A stretch of DNA of 64,000 nt, from assembly GCF_007746795.1 (NCBI RefSeq), contig NZ_CP036343.1, forward strand, positions 5,555,357-5,619,356, written 5' to 3'. The position numbers and the translations under genes are program-made. Below, in pieces: positions 42,488 through 50,927 of this stretch. The notes below the pieces were generated by a model. The model made no database searches and was not told the DNA's origin. It saw nothing but the letters and a program-made list of their open reading frames with translations. Source of the stretch: Gimesia algae. Its GTDB lineage: Bacteria > Planctomycetota > Planctomycetia > Planctomycetales > Planctomycetaceae. How positions within the stretch are numbered: position 1 is the stretch's first letter; each line of letters starts with the position of its first letter.

Positions 42488-42984
42488 TTTTATCGCCCCT
42501 GCTTTATTTCCTCAAACTGAATGACACAACCATTCAGATCGTCTCGTCATCGTCGTACTCACTCCTGAGCTGCTTCTTAACTGCTTCGTGAACATGCCAC
42601 AGGTGAATATTTTTCCATCCTTCGGCATGTTCAAAGTCTAGAACAGAATAAAAACACAATCCGAATATTTACCCTGGAGAAGTGAGATCACCCCGTCGGT
42701 CACACGGTTAAACAGGGTCATGCAGGTTATAACGCCCGACAGAGATGATTTTGAGCGGGACAAGATTCGAAAATACAACAGGCCTCGGCAGCATTGAGGG
42801 ACTGGCAGAATGTCGAGACAGTTCTTTTTCATGTCAGATTGGGAACAGTCCAAAGCCTGCCAGAGTCTCAGCTGAGGTGGTGAAATCAGCCGCGCGCTTC
42901 AGTCATAATAAAATAAGCCCGGAAGACTCTATATCGCAGTGTCTTCCGGGCTTATATATGATTCAACAGTGGAACAGCTTTGTA
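42488..42984. other. Intergenic region between two minus-strand genes
   Basis: 497 bases without a supported gene. It holds the terminator at 42913-42955 that ends the FMN-reductase operon, and must contain the promoter of the PAS-GGDEF-EAL gene. No other repeat or RNA is recognised. Confidence 0.5.
42906..42955 (-). terminator. Strong Rho-independent terminator of the MarR-controlled operon
   Basis: A perfect 15-bp stem, ATAAGCCCGGAAGAC (42913-42927) with GTCTTCCGGGCTTAT (42941-42955), with a 13-base loop. On the minus strand it is followed by a T-rich ATTTTATTATG tail. It ends transcription of the FMN-reductase gene, 30 bases beyond its stop. Confidence 0.85.
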
Positions 42985-43563
42985 TCAGCTGGTCAGCTTA
43001 CTCACCGTTTCTGCCAATGTTTTTCCGAGGTTCTCAACATTCTGCTGCAGCGAGGCATCTTTCAACTGGCCTTCGTCATCGAACGCCTGGGCCGCATTGG
43101 AAATCGTGATCTGGGTTGGTAGAACGGTAACCTGGATATTACTCAGAATCGAGCGAACGTGGACGAGCCCCCGCAGCCCCCCCAGTCCACCCGGTGACGC
43201 AGACACCAGCGCAGCGACTTTCCCCTTATAGGCCTGCAGTGGTGTTTCCCCTTCTGCCTTACGTGATACCCAGTCAATCGTATTTTTCAACAGCGGAGTA
43301 ATCGAACTGTTGTATTCCGGCGAAGCAATCAGCAAACCGTCGTTTTCAAAGAACAACTGTTTGAGTTGTGTTGCCGCTTCAGGAGTCCCTTCTTCCCGTT
43401 CCAGATCTTCATTCATCAGGGGAAGGGGGTAATCTTTCAGATCGACGACAGTGACATCGGCACCTGCGGCACGGGCTCCGGCAACGGCGACCTGCAGGAC
43501 CTGTCTGTTATAAGAATTCCGGCGAGTGCTGCCCGCAAATGCGAGTATTTTCGATTGAGACAT
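42985..43563 (-). CDS. NADPH-dependent FMN reductase (flavodoxin-like fold)
   Basis: A 192-residue flavodoxin-like reductase of the ChrR/azoreductase-related NADPH-dependent FMN reductase family. The phosphate-binding loop is FAGSTRRNSYNR (residues 9-20), and SPEYNSSITPLLKNTIDW forms the flavin/dimer loop. It reduces quinones or other electrophiles with NADPH, usually as a defence against redox cycling. GGAG is nine bases upstream of the ATG. It is the last gene of the pirin/DoxX operon and is followed by a strong terminator. Confidence 0.88.
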   Translation of the reverse strand: MSQSKILAFAGSTRRNSYNRQVLQVAVAGARAAGADVTVVDLKDYPLPLMNEDLEREEGTPEAATQLKQLFFENDGLLIASPEYNSSITPLLKNTIDWVSRKAEGETPLQAYKGKVAALVSASPGGLGGLRGLVHVRSILSNIQVTVLPTQITISNAAQAFDDEGQLKDASLQQNVENLGKTLAETVSKLTS

Positions 43564-43635
43564 GTGAATCGACTCCTTCTGACATTGAGAGATTGATTTA
43601 AGGCTGAACGGAGCGGCATGGGTCGCAGTGAGATC

Positions 43636-44082
43636 TCACGCTGTTCTGGGATCAGGTTGAGACTTTGAAGCCAGTGCGTTGTCCAGACTCATTTTACCCG
43701 CCCCATTCGCCATCACAAACAACATGCTTCCCATCAGCGCCAGATTTTTCATAAAGTGAATCATCTGACCCTGCTTTGCCTGTGCGTCTTCAATCGTCCA
43801 GAAATCATGGAAATAATAGGTGGCTAATACCAGAAACACGAACAGCAGCCCGGCCCCCAGGCGTGCTTTGAAACCGGCAATCAGCGACAGACTGCCTGCA
43901 ATCAAAAACACAATTGCTCCTGCCAGCATGATTTTCGGCAAAGGCACACCTTCCGAAGCCATATAGCCAGCGATATTGTCAAAGTTGGGTATCTTATTCC
44001 CGACGGCACTCATGAAAAAAATCGTCGCCAGCATGATCCGACCGAGCAGACTCGCCAGGCCTTGAACCGGGTGTTGTGACAT
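43636..44082 (-). CDS. DoxX family membrane protein
   Basis: A 148-residue protein with four hydrophobic helices of the DoxX type: LGRIMLATIFFMSAVGNKI, then IMLAGAIVFLIAGSLSLI. ATG 44082 with AAGGAGAG eight bases before it is preferred to GTG 44085. DoxX proteins often occur with pirin and quinone reductases in MarR-controlled, electrophile-induced operons, exactly as here. The precise biochemical role is unclear. Confidence 0.85.
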   Translation of the reverse strand: MSQHPVQGLASLLGRIMLATIFFMSAVGNKIPNFDNIAGYMASEGVPLPKIMLAGAIVFLIAGSLSLIAGFKARLGAGLLFVFLVLATYYFHDFWTIEDAQAKQGQMIHFMKNLALMGSMLFVMANGAGKMSLDNALASKSQPDPRTA

Positions 44083-44135
44083 CACTTTCTCTCCTTGAAT
44101 GAAATGGAATTCTGTTTTGTAATCGTGTTCTATTT

Positions 44136-44834
44136 TTATGCCAGATCAAACAGCATGATCTCGGCGTTCTCGGTCGCGGTCATTACTAATTGTTCCACAT
44201 CACTGACGGCAGCCCCGTCACTCACATCCAGTGGCAAATCATTGAGACGGACTTGACCTCGCAGAACCTGTAACCAGGCATGACGCCCCGCCGACAGCGG
44301 ATGGATCACCTGCTGGCCGGTTTCCAGTTTTGACAGATAAATCCGCGCGTCCTGATGAATCTTCAATGCCCCCTGCTCTGCTTCGGGTGAAGCAACCAGC
44401 CGCAGTTGATTCTGCTGCTCGCTGTCAGGAAAGCGTTTCTGTTCATAACTGGGCTCAATCCCCTTCCGTTCCGGATATAACCAGATCTGATAAAGGTGTA
44501 CGGCTTCACTGTCCGACGGATTGAATTCACTGTGAGTGATTCCTGTTCCCGCTGACATTCGCTGGAACTCGCCGGCGTGCAGCACTTCACCGTTACCCAT
44601 CGAATCTTTATGTTCGAGTGCCCCTTCCAGGACATATGTGACGATTTCCATATCGTTATGGGGGTGCGTACCAAATCCCTGGCCGGGCAGCACGACATCC
44701 TCATTCATCACCCGCAGCGCACGAAACCGCATATGCTCCAGATCCTGATAGGTTGAAAAGGAAAACGTATGATGAGTTTTGAGCCAGCCATGATCAGCGT
44801 GACCCCGTTCTTTCGACTTCCGAACCTGAATCAT
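44136..44834 (-). CDS. Pirin-family protein (likely quercetinase-like cupin)
   Basis: A 232-residue bicupin of the Pirin family. The N-terminal cupin has the metal ligands in THPHNDMEIVTYVLEG and LEHKDSMG and a downstream GITHSE; this is the motif of YhhW-type quercetin 2,3-dioxygenases. The C-terminal cupin lacks His. ATG 44834, with AGGAG upstream, is taken instead of the longer frame. It is the first gene of the MarR-controlled operon (pirin, DoxX, FMN reductase), and a MarR box lies 38 bases upstream. Confidence 0.88.
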   Translation of the reverse strand: MIQVRKSKERGHADHGWLKTHHTFSFSTYQDLEHMRFRALRVMNEDVVLPGQGFGTHPHNDMEIVTYVLEGALEHKDSMGNGEVLHAGEFQRMSAGTGITHSEFNPSDSEAVHLYQIWLYPERKGIEPSYEQKRFPDSEQQNQLRLVASPEAEQGALKIHQDARIYLSKLETGQQVIHPLSAGRHAWLQVLRGQVRLNDLPLDVSDGAAVSDVEQLVMTATENAEIMLFDLA

Positions 44835-44871
44835 TGTGAGACTCCTGAATTTAATAAGGGAAACACCCACT

Positions 44872-44889
44872 TAGTTTACATGTAAACTA
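44872..44889 (-). promoter_or_regulatory. MarR box in front of the pirin operon
   Basis: TAGTTTACATGTAAACTA, a perfect 18-bp palindrome, lies between the marR stop and the pirin start. On the minus strand a TTGATT (44908-44903) and TTACAT (44885-44880) pair with a 17-base spacer would form a promoter overlapped by the box. The same box recurs before marR (45413-45430), differing only in the centre. Confidence 0.75.
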
Positions 44890-44904
44890 TTTAGCTAAAA
44901 AAAA

Positions 44905-45393
44905 TCAACCTGCAATTTCAGTGGCGATACCGGACTTTCTGGCTTTGACCAGCAGGCGGCTTAGCTCTTTCAGTTCTGCCTTCGTTAAATGGCCTATTAA
45001 TCGCTGATGAAGTTCCTTTAGCGGCTCATCGATTTCTTTTAATACATTCTCCGCTTTTTCAGTTAATGCGATATAGACAACACGTCGGTCTGCAGAACAA
45101 CGTTTCCGGGTGACCAGCCCCAGTTTCTCCAGTCGGTCAATCAGCCCGGTAATTGCGGGAACGACCTGAATCATCCGACTGGCAATCTCCAGGCTGGGCA
45201 ATGGATGACCTTCTCCACGCAGAATCCGTAAGACATTATATTGTGAACAGGTCAGACCATATTTGCGAAACAACCTGCCGAGACGGTTTTGAAATTGATC
45301 GCTGGTACGCAATACATTCAAAACCGCCTCGATCTCAGGGGACTCGAAGGCCTGCTTCTTTTTAAGTTCCTGTTGCAGTTGTTTGTGTGTCAT
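44905..45393 (-). CDS. MarR-family transcriptional regulator
   Basis: A 162-residue winged-helix regulator. The HTH is SRMIQVVPAITGLIDRLEKLGLVTR, followed by the wing KRCSADRRVVYIALT. It has Cys at 59 and 98, which could sense thiol oxidation or electrophiles, as in the QsrR/YodB and OhrR type. It lies between two identical-format palindromes and is co-directional with the pirin operon, so it is likely an autoregulated repressor of pirin, DoxX and FMN reductase. GGAA precedes its ATG. Confidence 0.9.
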   Translation of the reverse strand: MTHKQLQQELKKKQAFESPEIEAVLNVLRTSDQFQNRLGRLFRKYGLTCSQYNVLRILRGEGHPLPSLEIASRMIQVVPAITGLIDRLEKLGLVTRKRCSADRRVVYIALTEKAENVLKEIDEPLKELHQRLIGHLTKAELKELSRLLVKARKSGIATEIAG

Positions 45394-45412
45394 AATTTGT
45401 TCCTTACGCCTA

Positions 45413-45442
45413 TAGTTTACATATAAACTATCGTCACGTCAA
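45413..45442 (-). promoter_or_regulatory. marR promoter with MarR box
   Basis: TAGTTTA-CATA-TAAACTA at 45413-45430 matches the box at 44872-44889 in both half-sites. On the minus strand TTGACG (45442-45437) precedes it, and TAAACT 17 bases on could be the -10, so the box sits between the promoter elements. This arrangement indicates autoregulation. Confidence 0.7.
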
Positions 45443-45647
45443 TATAGTTTCTGGAATTTTTTCCACAAATATTTTTGGGCCCTGTTTTACCAGCCCTTTT
45501 GCAAGTAATGGACGCTTGAAATCCTCGTTAACAGGAAACGTCGCAATTGAGATTTGGAGTCAGATTCGTCTTGAGAGTCAGCAGAGGGGATTTTAGAATA
45601 AAGTATATTCTCATGTCATACTTTTATTCCTATTTGGAGTGACACGC

Positions 45648-46106
45648 ATGATTCCCATTCGCACTCTGAAAAAGACAGGATTCTCGAAACCAATTCGATC
45701 TGGTTGTCTGTTACTCGTCTGTGTCGGAGGCTATTTCCTTCTGGCACAAACAGGTATCCTGCCCGACCGGCAGAATTCAGAAACAACTACAACACGAAAT
45801 ACAAAACCATCCCCCCAGTTGAATCAGCAATCGGGTGAATTGCTCTATCGCTTTTCCCCTCTTTCCAGTGATATCGTAAACATGATCGAAATCTGGAAGC
45901 AGGACGACAAATACCAATTAGTTCATCGCCTCAAGAATGGCAATCAATACGTTCAGACGGTGATTCCTTCCGCAAACCTGAAACGGTTTACGCCGGTCAA
46001 AGCCAGGCGGGGAGAATTTTATCTGCTGACGCATTCAGACTCTACCCTGGAAGCATGGGACAAAGACCGCCGCATTAACAGGTCATTCCGCGTCTTTGGC
46101 TGTTAG
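45648..46106 (+). CDS. Membrane-anchored small protein of unknown function
   Basis: A 152-residue protein with a basic N-terminus and one hydrophobic helix (about residues 20-36), then a polar, probably periplasmic domain of about 110 residues. No motif recognised. ATG 45648 has GGAG eight bases upstream and is preferred to GTG 45639. The following gene begins 14 bases after its stop, so they are likely a two-gene transcript. Neither has a known function. Confidence 0.55.
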   Translation: MIPIRTLKKTGFSKPIRSGCLLLVCVGGYFLLAQTGILPDRQNSETTTTRNTKPSPQLNQQSGELLYRFSPLSSDIVNMIEIWKQDDKYQLVHRLKNGNQYVQTVIPSANLKRFTPVKARRGEFYLLTHSDSTLEAWDKDRRINRSFRVFGC

Positions 46107-46120
46107 GCAGTTATCAATTC

Positions 46121-47347
46121 ATGAAACAAGTCGCCCTGTTCTCTGTCGTTCTTCTTTTGCTTCTGCCGGCACGGTCCGCAGAAGCCTGTATGAACTGCGT
46201 GAACAGTGTGACTGATATCCATACGCCGTTTCTGAACTCACTGATCGGCGTTTTTTTTGGCTGGTTGCTGATAACGCTGATCTTCAATCGGCCACTCTCT
46301 ACCGGAACGAAACGGTTTTACTATTTCGGAGTGCCGGTATTCGCCCTCGGCTTTCTGCTGATTATTCCTCTGGGGGTGGGACTGATTGTCCTGTTCAGTT
46401 GGATCATCTATCTGCTGTACCGGGTCCTGCCGGTTCTCATCAGAAAAGATGAAACGATTCACAAGAACCTGATTCCGTTCAGCGTGAATGCATTGGCGCT
46501 GTCCGTTTCTTTTATCCTGATATTTGTTACAACGACACAAGCCAATTCCACTCCGGGACTGATCAAATCACTGGGACACGTTTCACCCTTCTATCCAGGA
46601 ACCGTTCACAGTGTGATGTCGCGACTGATTCAGCGTGGCCCCGAAGTCGTCGATCCATTAAGCAAGACGCTCGAACAAACCCTGGATAGAGAATATATCA
46701 GTCCGTTCCTGCCCACGCGCATCGCCTACTGTCTTTCAGAGATTGGAAGCCCCCAGGCAGAGGCTGTGTTGAAGCAGGTTGTTGCAGAAGAGATTGATCT
46801 CAGCGACAACGAAAACACAAAATGGGAAGCTGCCGTCTGCTGTCTGTACGCCGATTGTACCGGGCCACGTGCCGTACCAGTCCTGCAAGAACTACTGGAG
46901 AACTCGGATGAAAAACAGCAGTTCATCCCCTTGTGTGCACTGGTCCGAACGGGTGACTTCAATGCAATCGAAACCGTTTTAGAACACGTCGATGATTTGC
47001 AGAAACAGTTACAGCAACCCTTCACCAACCGCGGGTTTGCAGCCATGATCAGACTCACTCTGCAGGCGCTGGCTGAAGGACAAAGTCCTGAAGATCTGAA
47101 AGCGAGCCCCATCTATCATCGCATGCTGCTCGGCCTGAGGCCCGATCACCAGACACAGACCGGCATCGTCTGGAATCAACAGTGGGACGCGGAACTCGAC
47201 ATAGCCGCTCTGCAAGACCACTGGTCTCATATTCTCAAACAGAAGTCGATTGTCGAACAACAGGATGCACAGGGGAATCCGGTTTATATCATTGCAGGAG
47301 ACACCCCACCTGTTGAAGCCAGAAAACCAGTCTTGGAAAATGACTGA
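46121..47347 (+). CDS. Exported membrane protein with HEAT-like C-terminal domain
   Basis: A 408-residue protein with a signal peptide (to about residue 22), a CMNC pair just after it, three to four hydrophobic helices (residues about 35-145) and a soluble 250-residue C-terminal part of helical repeats resembling HEAT/PBS-lyase repeats (PTRIAYCLSEIGSPQAEAVL, KWEAAVCCLYADCTGPRAVPVL). Such repeats usually mediate protein contacts. It follows the small membrane protein by 14 bases. Function unknown. Repeat copy C lies just after its end. Confidence 0.6.
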   Translation: MKQVALFSVVLLLLLPARSAEACMNCVNSVTDIHTPFLNSLIGVFFGWLLITLIFNRPLSTGTKRFYYFGVPVFALGFLLIIPLGVGLIVLFSWIIYLLYRVLPVLIRKDETIHKNLIPFSVNALALSVSFILIFVTTTQANSTPGLIKSLGHVSPFYPGTVHSVMSRLIQRGPEVVDPLSKTLEQTLDREYISPFLPTRIAYCLSEIGSPQAEAVLKQVVAEEIDLSDNENTKWEAAVCCLYADCTGPRAVPVLQELLENSDEKQQFIPLCALVRTGDFNAIETVLEHVDDLQKQLQQPFTNRGFAAMIRLTLQALAEGQSPEDLKASPIYHRMLLGLRPDHQTQTGIVWNQQWDAELDIAALQDHWSHILKQKSIVEQQDAQGNPVYIIAGDTPPVEARKPVLEND

Positions 47348-47357
47348 TTTTTTCTCT

Positions 47358-47454
47358 TAGACTCTGTCCAGTTTTACTGTAGCGTCTCCAGGGTAATTTT
47401 GGACCGAGTATCATAGATTGAGAGACGCTATGGTTCAATGTGACGCGTTCTAGC
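47358..47454 (-). repeat. Dispersed imperfect palindromic element, copy C
   Basis: A 97-base element, reverse-oriented relative to copies A and B. Internal inverted arms are TAGCGTCTC (47380-47388) and GAGACGCTA (47422-47430), the same arms and 33-base separation as copy B. It lies between two convergent genes, and its TCTAG end (47449-47453) supplies the TAG stop codon of the cusA-like gene. It may also act as a bidirectional terminator. Confidence 0.85.
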
Positions 47455-50400
47455 TGGATTCGATTTTGTCTTCCGTACCTGCCCAGTGGGGATCGTCCAA
47501 CCCCAGGTTCATTTTGAACTCTTTATAAGCGGCAAAGATCACTGGAACAACAAACAGCGTCAGCAAAGCGACTGTCATACCGCCAATCACAGGCCAGGCC
47601 ATGGCTTTGGCGACGTCAGATCCTCGTCCGGTTGCATAGATTACCGGCAACAGTGCAATGATCGTTGTGAAGGTTGTCATCAGACAGGGGCGGATGCGTT
47701 TCAGCCCTGCTTCCACTACAGCATTGCGAATATCAGAAGTATTTTTCAGTCGGTTGCGTGTGAAGATCTGATCCAGATAGGTCGCCATCACCACGCCATC
47801 ATCGACGGCGATCCCAAACAAGGCAATGAAACCCACCCAGACAGCAGTATTAATCTGAATGTCATTGACCGCCAGCAGAATCATACCTCCGGCAAAAGCG
47901 ACCGGGATCCCGGAAAAAACTGCCAGAGCGATCGGAAAATTACGGAACTGCAGGTAGATAATAAACAGGTTTGTCAATATCACCAGCGGCACCACCCACA
48001 TCAGGCGATTGTTTGCTTCGACCTGATTCTGAAATGAACCCACTGCCTGCAACGCATAACCGGCGGGTAAATCCAAAGAGCCATTTGCCTGTGCAGCGCG
48101 CAGACTCTGTTCGACAGCAGCGACCGTTTCCAGCGCGCCCTCCTGTCCCGATGAAGAAAACGAAACGTGCGCTACGAGCCGGGCATCTTCACTGTTGATC
48201 ACACCCGGACCCCAGGTTGTTTTCATTTCCGCCAGTAAAGAGAGAGGAATAATCTCATCTGAATGCGTGACGACTGGCAGTCTGCTCAATTCGTCGATCT
48301 GCTCACGCAGGTTGCGATCATAGCGTACACGAATCGGATAGCGTTCGCGTCCTTCGACAGTACGCGTGACATTCGAACCTCCCAGGGCAGTTTCAATTAT
48401 TTCGTTGACCATCGCAGTCGACATCCCATACCGGGCTGCGGTTTCGCGACTCACATCAAATTCAACATAAGGTTTTCCCAGCACGATATCCGGGTTCACC
48501 GTCGAGCCATTCACCTGGGAAATCTGTTTCAGTTGATCAGCAACGGCAATGGATGCTTTTGCCAGCCCATCCAGACTATCGCCGAAGATGCGAATTGCCA
48601 TCGGTGCTTTGATGCCGCTCTGCAGCATGATCACCCGCCCTTCGATTGGCTGCAAAGGAGAAGCTGGCGTGACACCCGGTAGTGTCGCGACCGCGTTGAT
48701 CTGTTCCCAGATATCTTTCGAAGTGATTCCTTCCCGCCACTGCTCCACCGGCTTGAGCATCACATAAGTTTCAATCATCGCAGCCGGAGCCGGGTCGAGT
48801 GCCGAATCGATACGGCCAATTTTCCCGAGAACGTTTTCGACTTCGGGAATCTCTTTGATCAGCGCATCCTGGGTCTGCAGTACTTCCATCGCCTGGGTAA
48901 AACTGGCAGCAGGATACAGGGTCGGCATGTAAAACCAGCTCCCTTCATCCAGAGCAATCCAGTCATTTGATTCCAGTCCCGGAAACAGATGTTTGGTTTC
49001 CACCCAGCCGGGTACTTCGTTGGCATCGACCCCCAGCAAGCGGGCCACACTTTCAAACGGCTTGAGCACCGTGGGCATGCCGATCCAGGCCCCCATCCCC
49101 AGTAAAACGACGAGTGTGGGAAACGAGAAGAAAAGCAGTTTATGCCGCATAAAAAAACGAAGCGTTGGTTCGTAGAGAAAATGGATCAGTTTTCCGACCG
49201 GATTTTCATCAATCGGCCGCAAGCGTTCGCTTAAGAGCCAGTAGCTGCCAATACCCCCCGCGATGACTGCTCCCAGAATCAATACAGGCAGACTGATCGA
49301 AATGAGGCTGACAAGAGTCTCAGCCGCAGACCAGACCAGAAAGCCACAGACCAATGCAAACACGACCGAAATCAGAGACCTTCGACGGTGTGTTCTTTGA
49401 GGCGAAGCCAGAAACAGACGGCTCAGCAACGGAACCAGTGTAATCGCGACGATCAGGGCAGCGGTGATCGAGAACGTTTTTGTCCAGGCCAGCGGAGCGA
49501 AGAGTTTATAATCCCGCCCTGTGAGCATGAATACCGGAAAAAAACTGACCACCGTTGTCATCACCGCCGTCACCACAGCGGGAGCCACTTCCGCCGCAGC
49601 CGTATTAATTACGGTCAATCTCGCTGTTTTTCCTCCCGGTTTCCCCTTTGCTTCCCACTCCGCCAGCTGATCGTAGATCGATTCTGAAACGACGATCCCC
49701 ATATCTACCATGGTCCCAATGGCTATCGCAATACCGGCCAGTGACATGATATTCGCATCAATGCCGAAGACATTCATAGCGATGAACGCCATCAGAACGG
49801 CAATCGGTAAAGTAATCGCAACGACCAGGCTGGCGCGCAGATGCAGCAGAAACAGCAGGATCACAACCGCTGTTATGATGACTTCCTGTGTGAGTGCCGT
49901 GGTCAACGTACCGATGGTCTCATTGATCAACCCTGTTCGATCATAGATCAGATCAAATTTGACACCTTTGAGACTGGGCTCGATCTGCGACATTTTCGTT
50001 TTGATCCGGTCAATCACCTTGCGGGGATTCTCACCAAACCGCATTACCACCACGCCCCCCACGGCTTCGGCACCGTTCAGATCAATCGCGCCACGCCGGA
50101 ACTCCGGACCGAGCTGCACGCGTCCCAGATCACGAATGCGAATCGGCACTCCTTCACGAGAGCGCACCACGGTCTGCTCAATATCGTTGACGGCCTGACT
50201 GGAATCCTGATCGGCGCCGATGAAGCCACGACCACGGATGATAAATTCCATGCCGCCGGATTCAACGGTTTTAGCGCCGACATCAATATTCGATTTGCGA
50301 ACCGCGTCAATCACCTGATCAAGGGGAATATCGTGAAAACGAAGTTTATCCGGATCGATTTCAATCTGATACTGTCTGACGTAACCGCCGACACTGGCCA

Positions 50401-50926
50401 CTTCACTCACGCCCGGTACTGCCTGCAGTTCATACTTCACCACAAAATCCTGCAGGCTGCGTAACTCAGCCAGATTCATATCCGGTGGCGGCTGCAACAC
50501 ATAATAGAGCACCTGCCCTAACCCAGTGGCATCCGGTCCTAATGTGGGAACAACTCCTTCTGGCAGTGATGCAGCCGATGTCCCCAGTTGTTCGGCAACG
50601 CGCGAACGTGCCCAGTAAAAATCGGTACTGTTTTTGAAAGTGACCTGCACAAAACTGTAACCAAACAGACTTTTCCCTCGGACCGATTCTGCATCAGGTA
50701 CGGCCAGCATGGAAACGGAAAGCGGGTAGGTGACCTGATCTTCCACATCCTTGGGAGAACGCCCCGGCCAGGCAGTAAAGATGATGACCTGATTCTCGCC
50801 GATGTTGGGAATCGCATCGATGGGAACTTCACGAGCACTAAACCACCCGAACCCGATCAACAGCGCCGTTGCGCAAAGCATGATCAGGGGTTCCCGGATA
50901 CTGAAAGAGATCAAGGCGCGTAACAT
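47450..50926 (-). CDS. CusA/CzcA-type heavy-metal efflux RND transporter
   Basis: A 1158-residue inner-membrane RND pump with 12 predicted helices and two large periplasmic loops. HME-RND segments are visible: DAIPNIGENQVIIFTAWPGRSPKDVEDQVTYPL split near the N-terminus, GIAIAIGTMVDMGIVV with the proton-relay Asp in helix 4, and GIAVDDGVVMATYLDQ in the second half. It exports Cu/Ag or Zn/Co/Cd; the specificity is unclear. It is one base after the membrane-fusion gene, and the TolC gene is in the same operon. The TAG stop codon lies in repeat copy C. Confidence 0.92.
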   Translation of the reverse strand: MLRALISFSIREPLIMLCATALLIGFGWFSAREVPIDAIPNIGENQVIIFTAWPGRSPKDVEDQVTYPLSVSMLAVPDAESVRGKSLFGYSFVQVTFKNSTDFYWARSRVAEQLGTSAASLPEGVVPTLGPDATGLGQVLYYVLQPPPDMNLAELRSLQDFVVKYELQAVPGVSEVASVGGYVRQYQIEIDPDKLRFHDIPLDQVIDAVRKSNIDVGAKTVESGGMEFIIRGRGFIGADQDSSQAVNDIEQTVVRSREGVPIRIRDLGRVQLGPEFRRGAIDLNGAEAVGGVVVMRFGENPRKVIDRIKTKMSQIEPSLKGVKFDLIYDRTGLINETIGTLTTALTQEVIITAVVILLFLLHLRASLVVAITLPIAVLMAFIAMNVFGIDANIMSLAGIAIAIGTMVDMGIVVSESIYDQLAEWEAKGKPGGKTARLTVINTAAAEVAPAVVTAVMTTVVSFFPVFMLTGRDYKLFAPLAWTKTFSITAALIVAITLVPLLSRLFLASPQRTHRRRSLISVVFALVCGFLVWSAAETLVSLISISLPVLILGAVIAGGIGSYWLLSERLRPIDENPVGKLIHFLYEPTLRFFMRHKLLFFSFPTLVVLLGMGAWIGMPTVLKPFESVARLLGVDANEVPGWVETKHLFPGLESNDWIALDEGSWFYMPTLYPAASFTQAMEVLQTQDALIKEIPEVENVLGKIGRIDSALDPAPAAMIETYVMLKPVEQWREGITSKDIWEQINAVATLPGVTPASPLQPIEGRVIMLQSGIKAPMAIRIFGDSLDGLAKASIAVADQLKQISQVNGSTVNPDIVLGKPYVEFDVSRETAARYGMSTAMVNEIIETALGGSNVTRTVEGRERYPIRVRYDRNLREQIDELSRLPVVTHSDEIIPLSLLAEMKTTWGPGVINSEDARLVAHVSFSSSGQEGALETVAAVEQSLRAAQANGSLDLPAGYALQAVGSFQNQVEANNRLMWVVPLVILTNLFIIYLQFRNFPIALAVFSGIPVAFAGGMILLAVNDIQINTAVWVGFIALFGIAVDDGVVMATYLDQIFTRNRLKNTSDIRNAVVEAGLKRIRPCLMTTFTTIIALLPVIYATGRGSDVAKAMAWPVIGGMTVALLTLFVVPVIFAAYKEFKMNLGLDDPHWAGTEDKIESS

Positions 50927-50927
50927 A

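Noticed and set aside
45593-45609. Short inverted repeat AGAATA...TATTCT before the 45648 gene
   Set aside because: Arms of only six AT-rich bases, likely by chance; no second copy.
49841-50464. 207-codon plus-strand frame within the cusA-like gene
   Set aside because: Antisense shadow of a conserved RND transporter, without a ribosome binding site or known motif.
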